A stretch of DNA of 22,675 nucleotides from JBEVEP01 sp040512755. GTDB lineage: Bacteria; Pseudomonadota; Alphaproteobacteria; Rhizobiales; Rhizobiaceae. Below, one piece after another: positions 1-7,909 of the stretch. The notes under the pieces are model-generated. The model saw nothing but the letters and a program-made list of their open reading frames with translations, searched no databases and was not told where the DNA came from. The position numbers and the translations under genes are program-made. How positions within the stretch are numbered: the stretch's first letter is position 1; each line of letters begins with the position of its first letter. The stretch lies in contig JBEVEP010000373.1 in NCBI GenBank assembly GCA_040512755.1, positions 1-22,675 of the forward strand, written 5' to 3'.

Positions 1-30
1 AAAGAAAAGGCGGCTCAGCGGCCGCCTTTC
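1..30 (-). terminator. Rho-independent terminator of the BI-1 gene
   Basis: A perfect 9-bp stem (positions 6-14 pairing with 21-29) encloses a 6-nt loop. Read on the minus strand it is followed by a run of mostly T (ttttcttt). It lies about 33 bases past the BI-1 stop codon, so it fits as that gene's terminator. There is no T-run on the plus-strand side. Confidence 0.75.
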
Positions 31-62
31 CGTGATTTGCTGGATCAGAGTTCCTGACGCGA

Positions 63-842
63 TTACTCGCGGTTGCCGAGGAACTGCAGAAGGAAGGTGA
101 AGAGGTTGATGAAGTCGAGATAGAGCGTCAGCGCGCCCATGATGGCCTTGCGGCCGGAGACCAGCACATCATCGCCCTCGAAATACATCTCCTTGATCTT
201 CTGCGTGTCATAGGCAGTCAGGCCGGAGAAAATCAACACGCCGATCGCCGAGATGGCGAACTGCATCGCCGAAGACTGCAGGAAGATGTTCACCACCATC
301 GCAATGATGAGGCCGAAGACGCCCATCACCAGGAACGAGCCCATAGCGGACAGGTCCCGCTTCGTCGTGTAACCGAAAAGTGAAAGCCCGCCGAACGCGG
401 CGGCGGTCACGAAGAACGTCTGAACGATGCTCTGGCTGGTGAAGACCAGGAAGATCGACGACAGGGATACGCCTACAAGAGCCGCATAGGCCCAAAATGT
501 CGTCTGCGCAGCCGAAACGCTCATCGTATGCACGCGGAACGACAGGAAGAACACGACGGCCAGCGGCGCGAGCATGACGACCCAGCGAAGCGGCGATCCA
601 TAGACGGCGGCACCCAGCGAAGTCAGCATCTTGCCGTTAGGAAGAGTAGCGACGGCGGCGGCCGGATCATTGGTGGTGGTCAGCATGATCATGCCGAACG
701 CAGCGACGGCGGTGATAACGAGGCCAAGCGCCATAAGGTTATAAACCTTGAGCATATAGGCGCGCAGGCCCTCGTCGATGGCAACGTCCGCGCGCGTACC
801 CGCCGGCGCGACGCGTGCCTGATAATTGCGAAGGTCAGCCAT
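63..842 (-). CDS. Bax inhibitor-1 / YccA-YbhL family membrane protein
   Basis: A 259-residue inner-membrane protein with about seven hydrophobic segments after a soluble N-terminus of about 30 residues. The late motif AYDTQKI and the C-terminal membrane-embedded acidic segment (YLDFINLF) are typical of the BI-1/LFG/YccA family. Family members are linked to ion (calcium) leak and to membrane-protease control; no role can be assigned here from sequence alone. The ATG at 842 is chosen because AGAGG lies 6-10 bases upstream and the protein then starts MADLRNYQ. A longer reading to 929 would translate a structured leader and is unlikely. The gene lies downstream of the YbbP-like permease on the same strand but has its own promoter and leader. 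Family assignment is firm; function is not. Confidence 0.93.
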   Translation of the reverse strand: MADLRNYQARVAPAGTRADVAIDEGLRAYMLKVYNLMALGLVITAVAAFGMIMLTTTNDPAAAVATLPNGKMLTSLGAAVYGSPLRWVVMLAPLAVVFFLSFRVHTMSVSAAQTTFWAYAALVGVSLSSIFLVFTSQSIVQTFFVTAAAFGGLSLFGYTTKRDLSAMGSFLVMGVFGLIIAMVVNIFLQSSAMQFAISAIGVLIFSGLTAYDTQKIKEMYFEGDDVLVSGRKAIMGALTLYLDFINLFTFLLQFLGNRE

Positions 843-927
843 GGATTTCCTCTGTTGCTTCTGTCCCGTCGGGTGTCGGGCGCACGTCGCCCAGGCTCCG
901 CTGGCGGGACTCCAGCATGCCTGGGGC
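843..927 (-). ncRNA. Structured 5' leader of the BI-1 gene, candidate ybhL leader
   Basis: Seen on the minus strand: an outer helix (919-927 with 889-896, one bulged base) around an inner hairpin (912-916 with 900-904). The inner loop holds a 6-nt sequence (905-910) exactly complementary to 863-868 downstream, so a pseudoknot is possible. A competing hairpin (888-892 with 878-882) shares bases with the outer helix, so the two are mutually exclusive. A predicted promoter places the transcript start at the 5' edge of the outer helix. Known: alphaproteobacteria carry a 'ybhL leader' motif (Rfam RF00520) upstream of this gene family. Matching the two is my inference from gene identity and structure, not from a covariance search. 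Confidence 0.6.
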
Positions 928-928
928 A

Positions 929-957
929 AATATGATGATTATTTTAGCGTAGGACAA
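929..957 (-). promoter_or_regulatory. Putative sigma70-type promoter of the BI-1 leader
   Basis: On the minus strand TTGTCC (957-952) and CATATT (934-929) are separated by exactly 17 bases. Each matches 4 of 6 consensus positions. Initiation 2-7 bases past the -10 would begin at the outer helix of the leader, which supports the call. Confidence 0.45.
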
Positions 958-1004
958 GGCCTGTAACGCATGGAAATCGACCGTGAGAACAGTCTACGGG
1001 CCGG

Positions 1005-3677
1005 TTAGAGTTCTCTGAGCACTGGCGCGGCCTTGAGTCCAAGGATCCGCCAGGTACCGGCAAGCCCGAACCCCACTGTCAAAACGAGGGCCAGGACAAT
1101 CGTTGCCAAAGCAACTTCCGGCAGGAAACGAACCGGAAGCATCATGATCCTTGCCAGGACAAACCACGCCGCCAAGCTTCCGGCAAGCAGAGCAAAAATG
1201 GCTGTCGCCAACCCGATCAGCATGTATTCAAAGGAAAAAGCTGCAATCAGGGTCTTGCGCGTCGCCCCGAGCGTTTTCAATACCACTGCATCATGAATCC
1301 GTGCGCGGTTGCCTGCGGCCAGCGCGCCTGCGAGCACCAGCACCGAAGCGATCAGCGCAACGCTCGCCGCGGCCCGGATTGCCGAGCCCAGCTGACCGAC
1401 AAGGCGATTGACCACTTCGAGCGCATCCTTCACCCGAACGCTTGTTACTGAAGGAAAGGCTCGAGTCACGGAATTGAGAATCCGCGATTCGTCCGCCGGT
1501 GCCGCGCCGGCGATAGTCAATGTAGCCAGCCACGAATGTGGGGCCCCTACAAAGGCGTTGGGTGAAAACACCATGACGAAATTGATCCCCATCGATTCCC
1601 ATTCCACCTGGCGCAGATTGGCGATCCTGGCTGTTATGTCCCGGCCAAGGATATTGACCGTGACCGTGTCCCCGATTTTCAGACCAAGTTCGCCGGCTTC
1701 CTCCGCGGAAAACGACACCAGCGGCTCGCCTGAGTAGTCCTTAGGCCACCAATTGCCGGCCGAAAGTGTTGCGTTCTCCGGAAGTGCTTCGGAGTAGGTG
1801 ATCCCACGGTCGCCGCGGAGGACCCACGCGCCACCTGCGGGCACTGTGATCTTCTGAACGTCGGTCCCGTTTAGCGCCACGATTCGCCCGCGCAGCATCG
1901 GGACACGCATCAGCGTGCCGCCGGGCGCTTCCGTTGTCAGAAGCCGCGCGAAATCTTCTATCTCGGCCGCCTGAATATCTACGAAAAAGAAGTTTGGCGC
2001 GCGCTCCGGTAGGCTGCCCATGATTTGCCTACGGAGATTGCCGTCAATCAGAGCCAGCGTAACCAGCAGCGTCAGGCCGAGCCCAAGCGACAATACGACC
2101 GATGGGGTGAGCGCACCCGGCCGATGTATATTGCCGATAGCGAGTCGCAGCGCGGTTGACCGCACGCGGGGACTTTTCTTCGCGATCCACTGGACGAGCC
2201 AGCCAACACTCCTGAGCACGATGAAGGAGAAAATCGTCGCCCCAACAAAAATCGAAGCGATCCAGCGATCATCCGACACGAGGATGGCCAGTAGCGACAG
2301 AATTGCCGCGATCGTCAGCGCCGAAACGACATAGGCCGGCCGCGGGAGACCACGCCCCTCGAAGCCCATTTCGCGGAATAGAGCAGTCGCGGGTACGTCA
2401 CGCGACCGGCCTAACGGCAGCAGCGCGAATGCGAGCGTCACCAGCAAGCCGAACAGCGCGGCGGTCAACAATACAGCGGGATAAATGGCGGTCTCAGCCG
2501 GCACGGGGATTATGGATTGCAGCGCGGCCTTTGCGGCGAACGGCATCAGTGCGGCCGCCACGAGGCCTGCCAGGATGCCTAGCCCGGCGATCAGCAGGAT
2601 GTGCACGAGATAGACAGTGAAGACGAAACCGCCCGAGGCGCCAAGGCTCTTGAATGTAGCTATCACGGCACGCTTGCTGTCGAGGTAGGCGCGGACGGCG
2701 TTTGCCACGCCAACGCCGCCCACCAGAAGCGCCGTCAAGCCGACGAGCGTAAGGAATTGCGAGAAGCGCTCGATGTTAGACGACAGGGATGGGGCTGCAT
2801 TGTTCCTCGTGCGGATGCTCCAACCGGCTTGCGGAAATTCGCTTCCTGCCTTTTCGCGTATCGTCGCCAGTTGCGCGTCACTTGCGCCGTTCGCAAGCCG
2901 AACCTTGTACGCGAATTCGACCAGGCTTCCAGGTTGTATAAGACCAGTCGCTCGCAATCCGTCCAGTGAGACCATCAGCCGTGGCGCGAAGCCGAAGCCG
3001 TCCGAAACCGCGTCCGGCTCGGTAACGATTCTTGCACGAAGCTCAAACGTCGCGCTGCCCAGCATCATGCGTTGCCCGAGCTTGAGACGCAGGCGCTCAA
3101 ACAGGAGGTCGGGAGCCGCCGCGCCAAAGACTCCATCTTTTTCTGAGAATAGTTGCGTCGAGCTAACTTCTGGGTCGGTTTGCAGCGAACCATAGAGCGG
3201 GTACGCGCCGTCTACGGCCTTCACTTCGACAAGCGCCTGATCCGATCCGTCTTCCAGCCGCGCCATCGATCGCATCGAGGCACTGATCGCCAGGGTTCCC
3301 AGACTCTGGAGAAAAGCATGTTCCGCTATTGTCGCTTCCCGCTGGTTCAGCTCGAAGCGGATATCGCCGCCAAGGAGCACTTGGCCCTCATTGGCGACAC
3401 CGGCGCTGATCGCGCGCGCCACGGAATTGACGCCTCCGATGGCAGCGACCCCAAGGGCAATGCAGGAAAGGAAGATGAAGAAACCGGAGAGGCCTCTGCG
3501 CATCTCCCGCAGCGAGAATCGGACCGCAAGTGTGAGGACGCGGAAGTTTGAGTTCGCAGCCGATGGTTCGTCGAATTGTTCTGGCTTGGTAGATAGGGGC
3601 TTCGCGGCAAGGGGGAGAGCGCTTCCCGCCGGCCGTGTTGCAGGAGAGCGAGGGAGTTGGCCGGACCCGTCGTCCAC
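1005..3677 (-). CDS. ABC transporter permease, large FtsX-type (YbbP-like)
   Basis: An 890-residue integral membrane protein and partner of the ATPase encoded just upstream. It has one membrane segment near residues 65-90, a large extracytoplasmic domain, about six clustered segments (roughly 300-550), a second extracytoplasmic domain, and three segments at the C-terminus. This duplicated FtsX layout matches YbbP-like permeases of about 800-850 residues. Proteins of this class are usually thought to act on lipids, lipoproteins or envelope substrates rather than nutrient import; the substrate is unknown. The start is GTG at 3677, whose first base is the last base of the ATPase stop codon (GTAGTG), so translation is probably coupled. 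The N-terminal 45 or so residues are poorly conserved in character, so a later start is possible. Confidence 0.88.
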   Translation of the reverse strand: MDDGSGQLPRSPATRPAGSALPLAAKPLSTKPEQFDEPSAANSNFRVLTLAVRFSLREMRRGLSGFFIFLSCIALGVAAIGGVNSVARAISAGVANEGQVLLGGDIRFELNQREATIAEHAFLQSLGTLAISASMRSMARLEDGSDQALVEVKAVDGAYPLYGSLQTDPEVSSTQLFSEKDGVFGAAAPDLLFERLRLKLGQRMMLGSATFELRARIVTEPDAVSDGFGFAPRLMVSLDGLRATGLIQPGSLVEFAYKVRLANGASDAQLATIREKAGSEFPQAGWSIRTRNNAAPSLSSNIERFSQFLTLVGLTALLVGGVGVANAVRAYLDSKRAVIATFKSLGASGGFVFTVYLVHILLIAGLGILAGLVAAALMPFAAKAALQSIIPVPAETAIYPAVLLTAALFGLLVTLAFALLPLGRSRDVPATALFREMGFEGRGLPRPAYVVSALTIAAILSLLAILVSDDRWIASIFVGATIFSFIVLRSVGWLVQWIAKKSPRVRSTALRLAIGNIHRPGALTPSVVLSLGLGLTLLVTLALIDGNLRRQIMGSLPERAPNFFFVDIQAAEIEDFARLLTTEAPGGTLMRVPMLRGRIVALNGTDVQKITVPAGGAWVLRGDRGITYSEALPENATLSAGNWWPKDYSGEPLVSFSAEEAGELGLKIGDTVTVNILGRDITARIANLRQVEWESMGINFVMVFSPNAFVGAPHSWLATLTIAGAAPADESRILNSVTRAFPSVTSVRVKDALEVVNRLVGQLGSAIRAAASVALIASVLVLAGALAAGNRARIHDAVVLKTLGATRKTLIAAFSFEYMLIGLATAIFALLAGSLAAWFVLARIMMLPVRFLPEVALATIVLALVLTVGFGLAGTWRILGLKAAPVLREL

Positions 3678-4450
3678 TACACTCCCTCCGGCTCGTTCGA
3701 AAAAGTGTTCGGCGATAGATCAATGGAGTCATGCCGCCGCTCGCGGACGCTCTCACCTATACCATCCGCCATCTTCTGATAGCTTTCGATCCGTCCTGAA
3801 CGCATGGCGATCCGGCGGCCGCAGCGCGCTGCAAGCGAGGGATCATGAGTCACCAACAGCAAGGTCATCCCTCGTTCCTGTGCCTTGGTGAAAAGCAGAT
3901 CAGCAATTTGCTGGCCTGTCGCCTGGTCCAGATTACCGGTGGGTTCGTCCGCAACCAGAATGGCCGGGTCCGGGGCGAGCGCTCTTGCGATCGCAACGCG
4001 CTGCTGCTCACCGCCTGACAGCTCACCTGGATAGTGCGTCACGCGATCGCTGAGGCCGACGGCGGCAAGTTCACGGCGGGCGACCGCAAAGGGATCCCTG
4101 TGACCGGCAAGCTCAAGCGGCACGGCTACATTTTCCAGAGCGGTCATGTTGGGGATGAGGTGAAAAGACTGGAATACGATCCCGATATTTCTGCCTCTGA
4201 AAGCCGCGATCTGGTCCTCGCTTTTGCCGGTGAACGCTTCGCCGGCAATTCGTACCGTACCCGAATCGACACGTTCGAGCCCCGCGATAACCATCAACAA
4301 TGTGGATTTGCCCGAGCCTGAGGGACCTACGATACCGACGGCTTCGCCGCTGGCCACTTCAAGTCCCACATCCCTGAGCACTTGCACTGATGATGCACCC
4401 TCACCGAGAGTCAGCGAGACGTCGTTCAGCTCGATGATGGTTCTTGTCAC
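3677..4450 (-). CDS. ABC transporter ATP-binding protein (YbbA/LolD-like)
   Basis: A 257-residue cytoplasmic ATPase with all nucleotide-binding motifs: Walker A GPSGSGKST at residues 42-50, Q-loop Gln94, signature LSGGEQQ at 144-150, Walker B ILVADE at 164-169 and switch His202. The MacB/LolD/YbbA subclass is shown by the spacing and by TGNLD after Walker B. About 25 residues after the core form a non-conserved tail. It energises the YbbP-like permease with which it overlaps by one base. The start is GTG at 4450. An esterase gene diverges upstream, as in the tesA/ybbA locus of E. coli, which supports the orthology. Confidence 0.93.
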   Translation of the reverse strand: MTRTIIELNDVSLTLGEGASSVQVLRDVGLEVASGEAVGIVGPSGSGKSTLLMVIAGLERVDSGTVRIAGEAFTGKSEDQIAAFRGRNIGIVFQSFHLIPNMTALENVAVPLELAGHRDPFAVARRELAAVGLSDRVTHYPGELSGGEQQRVAIARALAPDPAILVADEPTGNLDQATGQQIADLLFTKAQERGMTLLLVTHDPSLAARCGRRIAMRSGRIESYQKMADGIGESVRERRHDSIDLSPNTFSNEPEGV

Positions 4451-4513
4451 CGGGGATCGGTCCTATATGTGCATGAGACGCCAGAACGGTTTCCGTCATA
4501 TGGGTTGCGGCTC

Positions 4514-5143
4514 ATGGGTTTCAAACATCCCGCACGTCTGATCCTTCCAGCGTTTCTGGCCATTTTCGCGATGGTTTCGGCTGGTATGGCTCAGCCCTAC
4601 AGGATTGTTGGGTTTGGCGACAGCTTGATGGCTGGTTACGGTCTGGGACCGGGCGAGGGTTTTCCTGAAAAGCTCCAGGCCGCGCTGCACGGCAAGGGTC
4701 ACGATGTCGTGATCGCCAATGCAGGCGTGTCTGGCGATACAACAAGCGGAGGCCTGTCTCGACTGGACTGGTCAGTGCCTGATGATACCCAACTTGTCAT
4801 CCTGGAACTTGGGGCCAACGACATGCTGCGCGGGGTGGCCCCTGACGTCACTGAGCGGAACCTTGATAAGATGCTCACCCGCCTGAAAGAGCGCGGCATT
4901 GCAGTGCTGTTGGTGGGCATGCGCGCGGCGCCCAATCTGGGCGTTCACTATGCCGACGCCTTCAACGGCATCTATCCCCAGCTTGCTAGCAAACATGGCG
5001 TGCCGCTCTATCCATTTTTTCTCGACGGCGTGGCTGCCGATCCGAGCTTTCTGCTCCAAGACCGGATGCATCCCAACGCAGCCGGGATCGATCGGATGGT
5101 AGAACGTATGTTGCCTGAGGTCGAAAAACTGATCAGACAATAG
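4514..5143 (+). CDS. Secreted SGNH/GDSL esterase, TesA-like arylesterase
   Basis: A 209-residue protein from ATG 4514. A signal peptide covers about residues 1-26 (cleavage after GMA). Block I is FGDSLMAGYG with nucleophile Ser37, block III is GAND, and block V is DRMHPNAAG with the catalytic Asp and His. This is the lysophospholipase L1/thioesterase I/arylesterase family, which hydrolyses acyl esters and thioesters in the periplasm. A GTG at 4469 is in frame and would add 15 polar residues before the signal peptide, so ATG 4514 is preferred, although its ribosome site is weak. The gene is divergent from the ABC exporter genes, the same neighbourhood as E. coli tesA. The natural substrate cannot be read from the sequence. 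Confidence 0.9.
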   Translation: MGFKHPARLILPAFLAIFAMVSAGMAQPYRIVGFGDSLMAGYGLGPGEGFPEKLQAALHGKGHDVVIANAGVSGDTTSGGLSRLDWSVPDDTQLVILELGANDMLRGVAPDVTERNLDKMLTRLKERGIAVLLVGMRAAPNLGVHYADAFNGIYPQLASKHGVPLYPFFLDGVAADPSFLLQDRMHPNAAGIDRMVERMLPEVEKLIRQ

Positions 5144-5144
5144 T

Positions 5145-5167
5145 GATTCATGAGGACGGCATGAATC
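5145..5167 (+). repeat. Perfect 8-bp inverted repeat after the esterase gene
   Basis: Arms 5145-5152 and 5160-5167 are exact reverse complements with a 7-nt loop, starting two bases after the esterase stop codon. There is no T-run, so it may be an mRNA 3' hairpin or a weak terminator. Confidence 0.4.
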
Positions 5168-5296
5168 GAATGGAAAAGGGCCACAAACATCTGACGTAGC
5201 GGAAGCAGCAGAGCTGGTATTCCGCCAAACAAACACTTGCCCCCGGTGCCTATCGGTGATTCGCTTGGGGTGACACTTCGATTCGGGGAGGTAGCC

Positions 5297-5893
5297 ATGC
5301 CGCGACTTTTCACCGCCCTCGAAATTCCGCGCGACGCCGCACTATCGCTATCCCTGTTGAGAGGGGGGCTGCCAGGAGCGCGATGGATCGATGTCGAGAA
5401 CTACCACATCACGCTGCGCTTTATCGGTGATGTCGAAGCCAGAGTAGCTGACGAAATCGCCCACGCACTGGATCGGGTGCGCCGGTCGGCCTTTTCGCTT
5501 ACCCTTTCCGGCGTCGGAGCTTTCGGGTCGAGGAAGCCTCACGCCGTCTGGGCTGGAGTGGCGCCCTCCCCGGATCTTAACGTCCTGCAGGCCGACATCG
5601 AGCGTATCTGCAAGCGTATCGGCATCCCGCCCGATCCACGCAAGTTCACGCCTCACGTCACCTTGGCCCGCCTTCGAAATTCGAGCCCCCAGGACGTTGC
5701 ACATTATCTGTCCGGCCGGGGCAACTTCTCGACTTTGCCCTTCCGGGTCGGGCGCTTCGTACTGATGTCGTCGCGCGATTCTATCGGAGGCGGGCCTTAT
5801 GTCGTCGAAGAAGCCTGGCCGCTGAGTGCGGCCAATACCCGCCAGCCGAGTCTGTCTGCTAGCCCTTCGGAACCGTCGCGGATCATGCGGTAA
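5297..5893 (+). CDS. thpR: RNA 2',3'-cyclic phosphodiesterase (ThpR/LigT family)
   Basis: A 198-residue cytoplasmic protein with the two HxTx signatures of the 2H phosphoesterase fold: His37-Thr39 in YHITLRF and His120-Thr122 in PHVTLAR. The family opens 2',3'-cyclic phosphate RNA ends, and old members were described as 2'-5' RNA ligases. ATG 5297 is chosen because GGGGAGG lies about 6 bases upstream and the family start (MPRLFTALEIP) follows; an in-frame TTG at 5237 has no such support. The usual C-terminal motif GGGPYVVEEAWPL is followed by an atypical tail of about 22 residues that lies opposite the 3' end of the convergent phosphatase gene. The tail is probably a lost-stop extension. Confidence 0.92.
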   Translation: MPRLFTALEIPRDAALSLSLLRGGLPGARWIDVENYHITLRFIGDVEARVADEIAHALDRVRRSAFSLTLSGVGAFGSRKPHAVWAGVAPSPDLNVLQADIERICKRIGIPPDPRKFTPHVTLARLRNSSPQDVAHYLSGRGNFSTLPFRVGRFVLMSSRDSIGGGPYVVEEAWPLSAANTRQPSLSASPSEPSRIMR

Positions 5894-6315
5894 ACGTCGG
5901 CAAATCCGCGTTCCCCTCCGTAGTAAGGGTCCGGCACCTCGTTTGACCTGCCGCTGGCCAGTTCGAGGAAGAGATGTATGCGGCCTTGTGCCCGTGCCGG
6001 CGCAAGTGCTCTCAATTCGTCGGTATTCGATTGGTCCATGCCCAGGATCAGGTTGAAGCGGTCGAAATCTTCGGCCGCCACCTTGCGTGCCTGCTGACCC
6101 GAAATGTCGATGCCGTGGCGTGCTGCAATCGCTATTGAACGGGCATCGGGAGCGGAACCTGCATGCCAACCGCCTGTCCCCGCGGAATCAACCAAAACTT
6201 GCCTCTCCATCCCGCGTTCTTCGGCGACGGATCGCATAATGCCTTCGGCAAGAGGCGACCTGCAAATGTTGCCGAGGCAGACAAAGAGAATGGAGAAAGG
6301 TGGATTGGCAAGCAT
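5797..6315 (-). CDS. Low-molecular-weight protein-tyrosine phosphatase
   Basis: A 172-residue cytoplasmic enzyme. The P-loop CLGNICRS holds nucleophile Cys13 and Arg19 (C-x5-R), and the general acid is Asp129 in the DPYYGG loop. Members dephosphorylate phosphotyrosine; in bacteria the partner is often an exopolysaccharide tyrosine kinase, but no kinase is present nearby, so the role may be housekeeping. ATG 6315 is preferred because GGGGGAAAAC precedes it. The 3' end overlaps the ThpR gene by 97 bases in convergent orientation, and both reading frames look genuine. It is divergent from the YkvA gene across a 185-base intergenic region. Confidence 0.93.
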   Translation of the reverse strand: MLANPPFSILFVCLGNICRSPLAEGIMRSVAEERGMERQVLVDSAGTGGWHAGSAPDARSIAIAARHGIDISGQQARKVAAEDFDRFNLILGMDQSNTDELRALAPARAQGRIHLFLELASGRSNEVPDPYYGGERGFADVYRMIRDGSEGLADRLGWRVLAALSGQASSTT

Positions 6316-6500
6316 GTTTTCCCCCGGGAGAGCGCGGGGATACCACAAAACTCCTCCCACGCGAGAGAAAGTTTTCTGGCGGCGCAATTGGCGCGTGGCA
6401 GCGTGTCCCTGCATAACGCCCTTTGCTTGGCTGCAGGAGGGCGCGATCTTGCGCGGCAAGGGCGCCTTTCCCACATCTTCCGTCGAGGAGCGAAGCGACG

Positions 6501-6863
6501 ATGACCAAGAGCGGAAAATTCGACTTTCATAGCAGGCCCGGGAATGAAACCCGTGAACGGGATCTGCGCGAAAAGTTCTGGCGGACGGTGAAGAAGGCTG
6601 CGCGCCAAGTCCCATTCATGGAGGACGTGGTTGCTGCTTACTACTGTGCGCTCGACGCACGGACGCCACTAAGAGCAAAAGGCATTCTTTTCGCCGCACT
6701 GGCTTATTTCGTCATGCCTGCCGACACCATTCCGGATGTCATGTTCGGGCTCGGTTTCACTGATGACGTTGCGGTGCTTACTGCGGCAATCGCGGCGATT
6801 CGGGCTCACCTCACTCTTGCTCACCGGGCAGCAGCGCGGCGCGCGATGGCCGAAAGCATCTGA
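6501..6863 (+). CDS. YkvA family (DUF1232) small membrane protein
   Basis: A 120-residue protein carrying the DUF1232 core in its middle: a hydrophobic stretch ALAYFVMPADTIPD followed by GLGFTDDVAVL. The N-terminal 45 residues are basic and polar. The family's function is unknown. ATG 6501 is chosen because AGGAG lies 12-16 bases upstream and family proteins start close to here; an upstream in-frame start at 6423 would add an Arg/Cys-rich segment with no family character. The AGGAG sits in the loop of a 5-bp hairpin (6481-6485 with 6496-6500) that ends directly at the start codon, so translation may be tuned by that fold. Confidence 0.85.
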   Translation: MTKSGKFDFHSRPGNETRERDLREKFWRTVKKAARQVPFMEDVVAAYYCALDARTPLRAKGILFAALAYFVMPADTIPDVMFGLGFTDDVAVLTAAIAAIRAHLTLAHRAAARRAMAESI

Positions 6864-7118
6864 GGAATGCAGCTACCGGAAGATGCGTTGACGCCCGATT
6901 ACCTGATGAAACAAAAGTCAAACTCTTGCCGTTTTCGTGGGCTTGATGGCGTGCGAGGGACTATGCGGTGGAGGGCAGTGGCAAACTGAAGCGCTGACCG
7001 CTTTTGAAGGTGCGGTTCATTCTTTGGTAACCCAGATCAAACCAAAATCAAACCAACGGGACCTGGGACGGGGCCTGCCTTACCCGCTACAGCGACAGAC
7101 AGGATAGTTGTTACAAAG
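6864..7118. other. Intergenic region upstream of the IalB-like gene
   Basis: No gene is seen in these 255 bases. The only clear pattern is a 10-base direct repeat (ATCAAACCAA) at 7036-7045 and 7047-7056, separated by one A, about 65 bases before the start codon. It could be a tandem regulator site. No convincing promoter hexamers were identified. Confidence 0.4.
7036..7056. repeat. Tandem 10-bp direct repeat, candidate regulator site
   Basis: Two exact copies of ATCAAACCAA in an 11-bp period, i.e. one helical turn apart, in the upstream region of a secreted-protein gene. The spacing fits a protein binding the same DNA face twice. Function is inferred only. Confidence 0.35.
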
Positions 7119-7622
7119 ATGCGCGGACTGATTTCCACTCTCACCAGCCTTTGCCTGATCGCGGTCGCGGCACCGGCGTTTGCACAGTCGGCCACCAAGA
7201 TCGGCCAACACAACGCCTGGGGCACGTACAGCTACCAGGCGAAGAACGGCAAAGTCTGCTACGTTCTCACCGTGCCGACAGACAAGCAGCCACCAAACCT
7301 GGATCATGGCGACATCTTCTTCTTCGTCAGCCAGAAGCCGGGGCAGAACGTCTCCTTCGAACCGCAGTTCATTGCCTCCTACAATTTCCAGGAGAACTCG
7401 AAGGTTTCCGTGACTGTTGGCGGCAAATCATTCTCGATGTTCACCCGCGGCAAGTCGGCATGGATGGAGAATGCCGCCGAGGAGCCGCAGCTGATCGCTG
7501 CCATGAAATCGGGGGCCGACATGAAGGTCTCGGCGAAATCCGGCCGCGGCAATCCGACCAACTATGCCTTCTCACTGAAGGGTATCTCCGCCGCGCTGCA
7601 GTCGATCGCAAGCTGCAAATAG
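7119..7622 (+). CDS. Invasion-associated locus B (IalB) family periplasmic protein
   Basis: A 167-residue protein with a clean signal peptide (residues 1-22, cleavage after AFA). The mature part has the IalB layout: a short W-x-Y/T segment near residue 35, KVCYVL, a long beta-rich middle, and a closing Cys two residues from the end (ASCK), so the two Cys could form a disulfide. IalB was named from Bartonella, where it affects erythrocyte invasion, but free-living rhizobia carry several copies of unknown role, so no virulence function should be inferred. The start at ATG 7119 fits the signal peptide although the ribosome site is weak. The gene appears monocistronic. Confidence 0.82.
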   Translation: MRGLISTLTSLCLIAVAAPAFAQSATKIGQHNAWGTYSYQAKNGKVCYVLTVPTDKQPPNLDHGDIFFFVSQKPGQNVSFEPQFIASYNFQENSKVSVTVGGKSFSMFTRGKSAWMENAAEEPQLIAAMKSGADMKVSAKSGRGNPTNYAFSLKGISAALQSIASCK

Positions 7623-7628
7623 CGTGAC

Positions 7629-7648
7629 CCTTCGGTGGAAGCCGAAGG
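7629..7648 (+). terminator. Possible hairpin terminator after the IalB-like gene
   Basis: A perfect 7-bp stem (7629-7635 with 7642-7648) with a 6-nt loop, 7 bases past the stop codon, flanked by a further AGCG/CGCT pair. It lacks a T-run, so intrinsic termination is uncertain. Confidence 0.4.
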
Positions 7649-7909
7649 AGCGCTGAACCTCGATTCATTGGTGGCGCGCCTCTAACCGAATGTCTCCACG
7701 GACAATTCGCGCCATCCGCCTTTATGAGCACTTGGATAGCGCGGAACGGCGATCCGACCCCCGCACCCGAAATCCGCACGGTTGGAACAGAACTACAGGT
7801 AGCGTTCTGATCCCTGGCCCTGACGCGACATCGTGACGCCGCTCGTCTCCTGTGCTATGTGCCGCGGCGGCCCCTATCTAGGGAAAAATCCTCCGAGCCA
7901 GAACCGATC

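Noticed and set aside
528..935. A plus-strand frame opposite the BI-1 gene
   Set aside because: It lacks a ribosome site and any domain, and it runs through the structured leader. It is a shadow frame.
7785..7809. LexA-type GAAC repeats before rlmN
   Set aside because: The alphaproteobacterial LexA site is GTTC-N7-GTTC. Here the GAAC words are one base apart and the facing GTTC is not in the right orientation and spacing. The surrounding CAGAAC/GTTCTG inverted repeat is noted but too weak to list.
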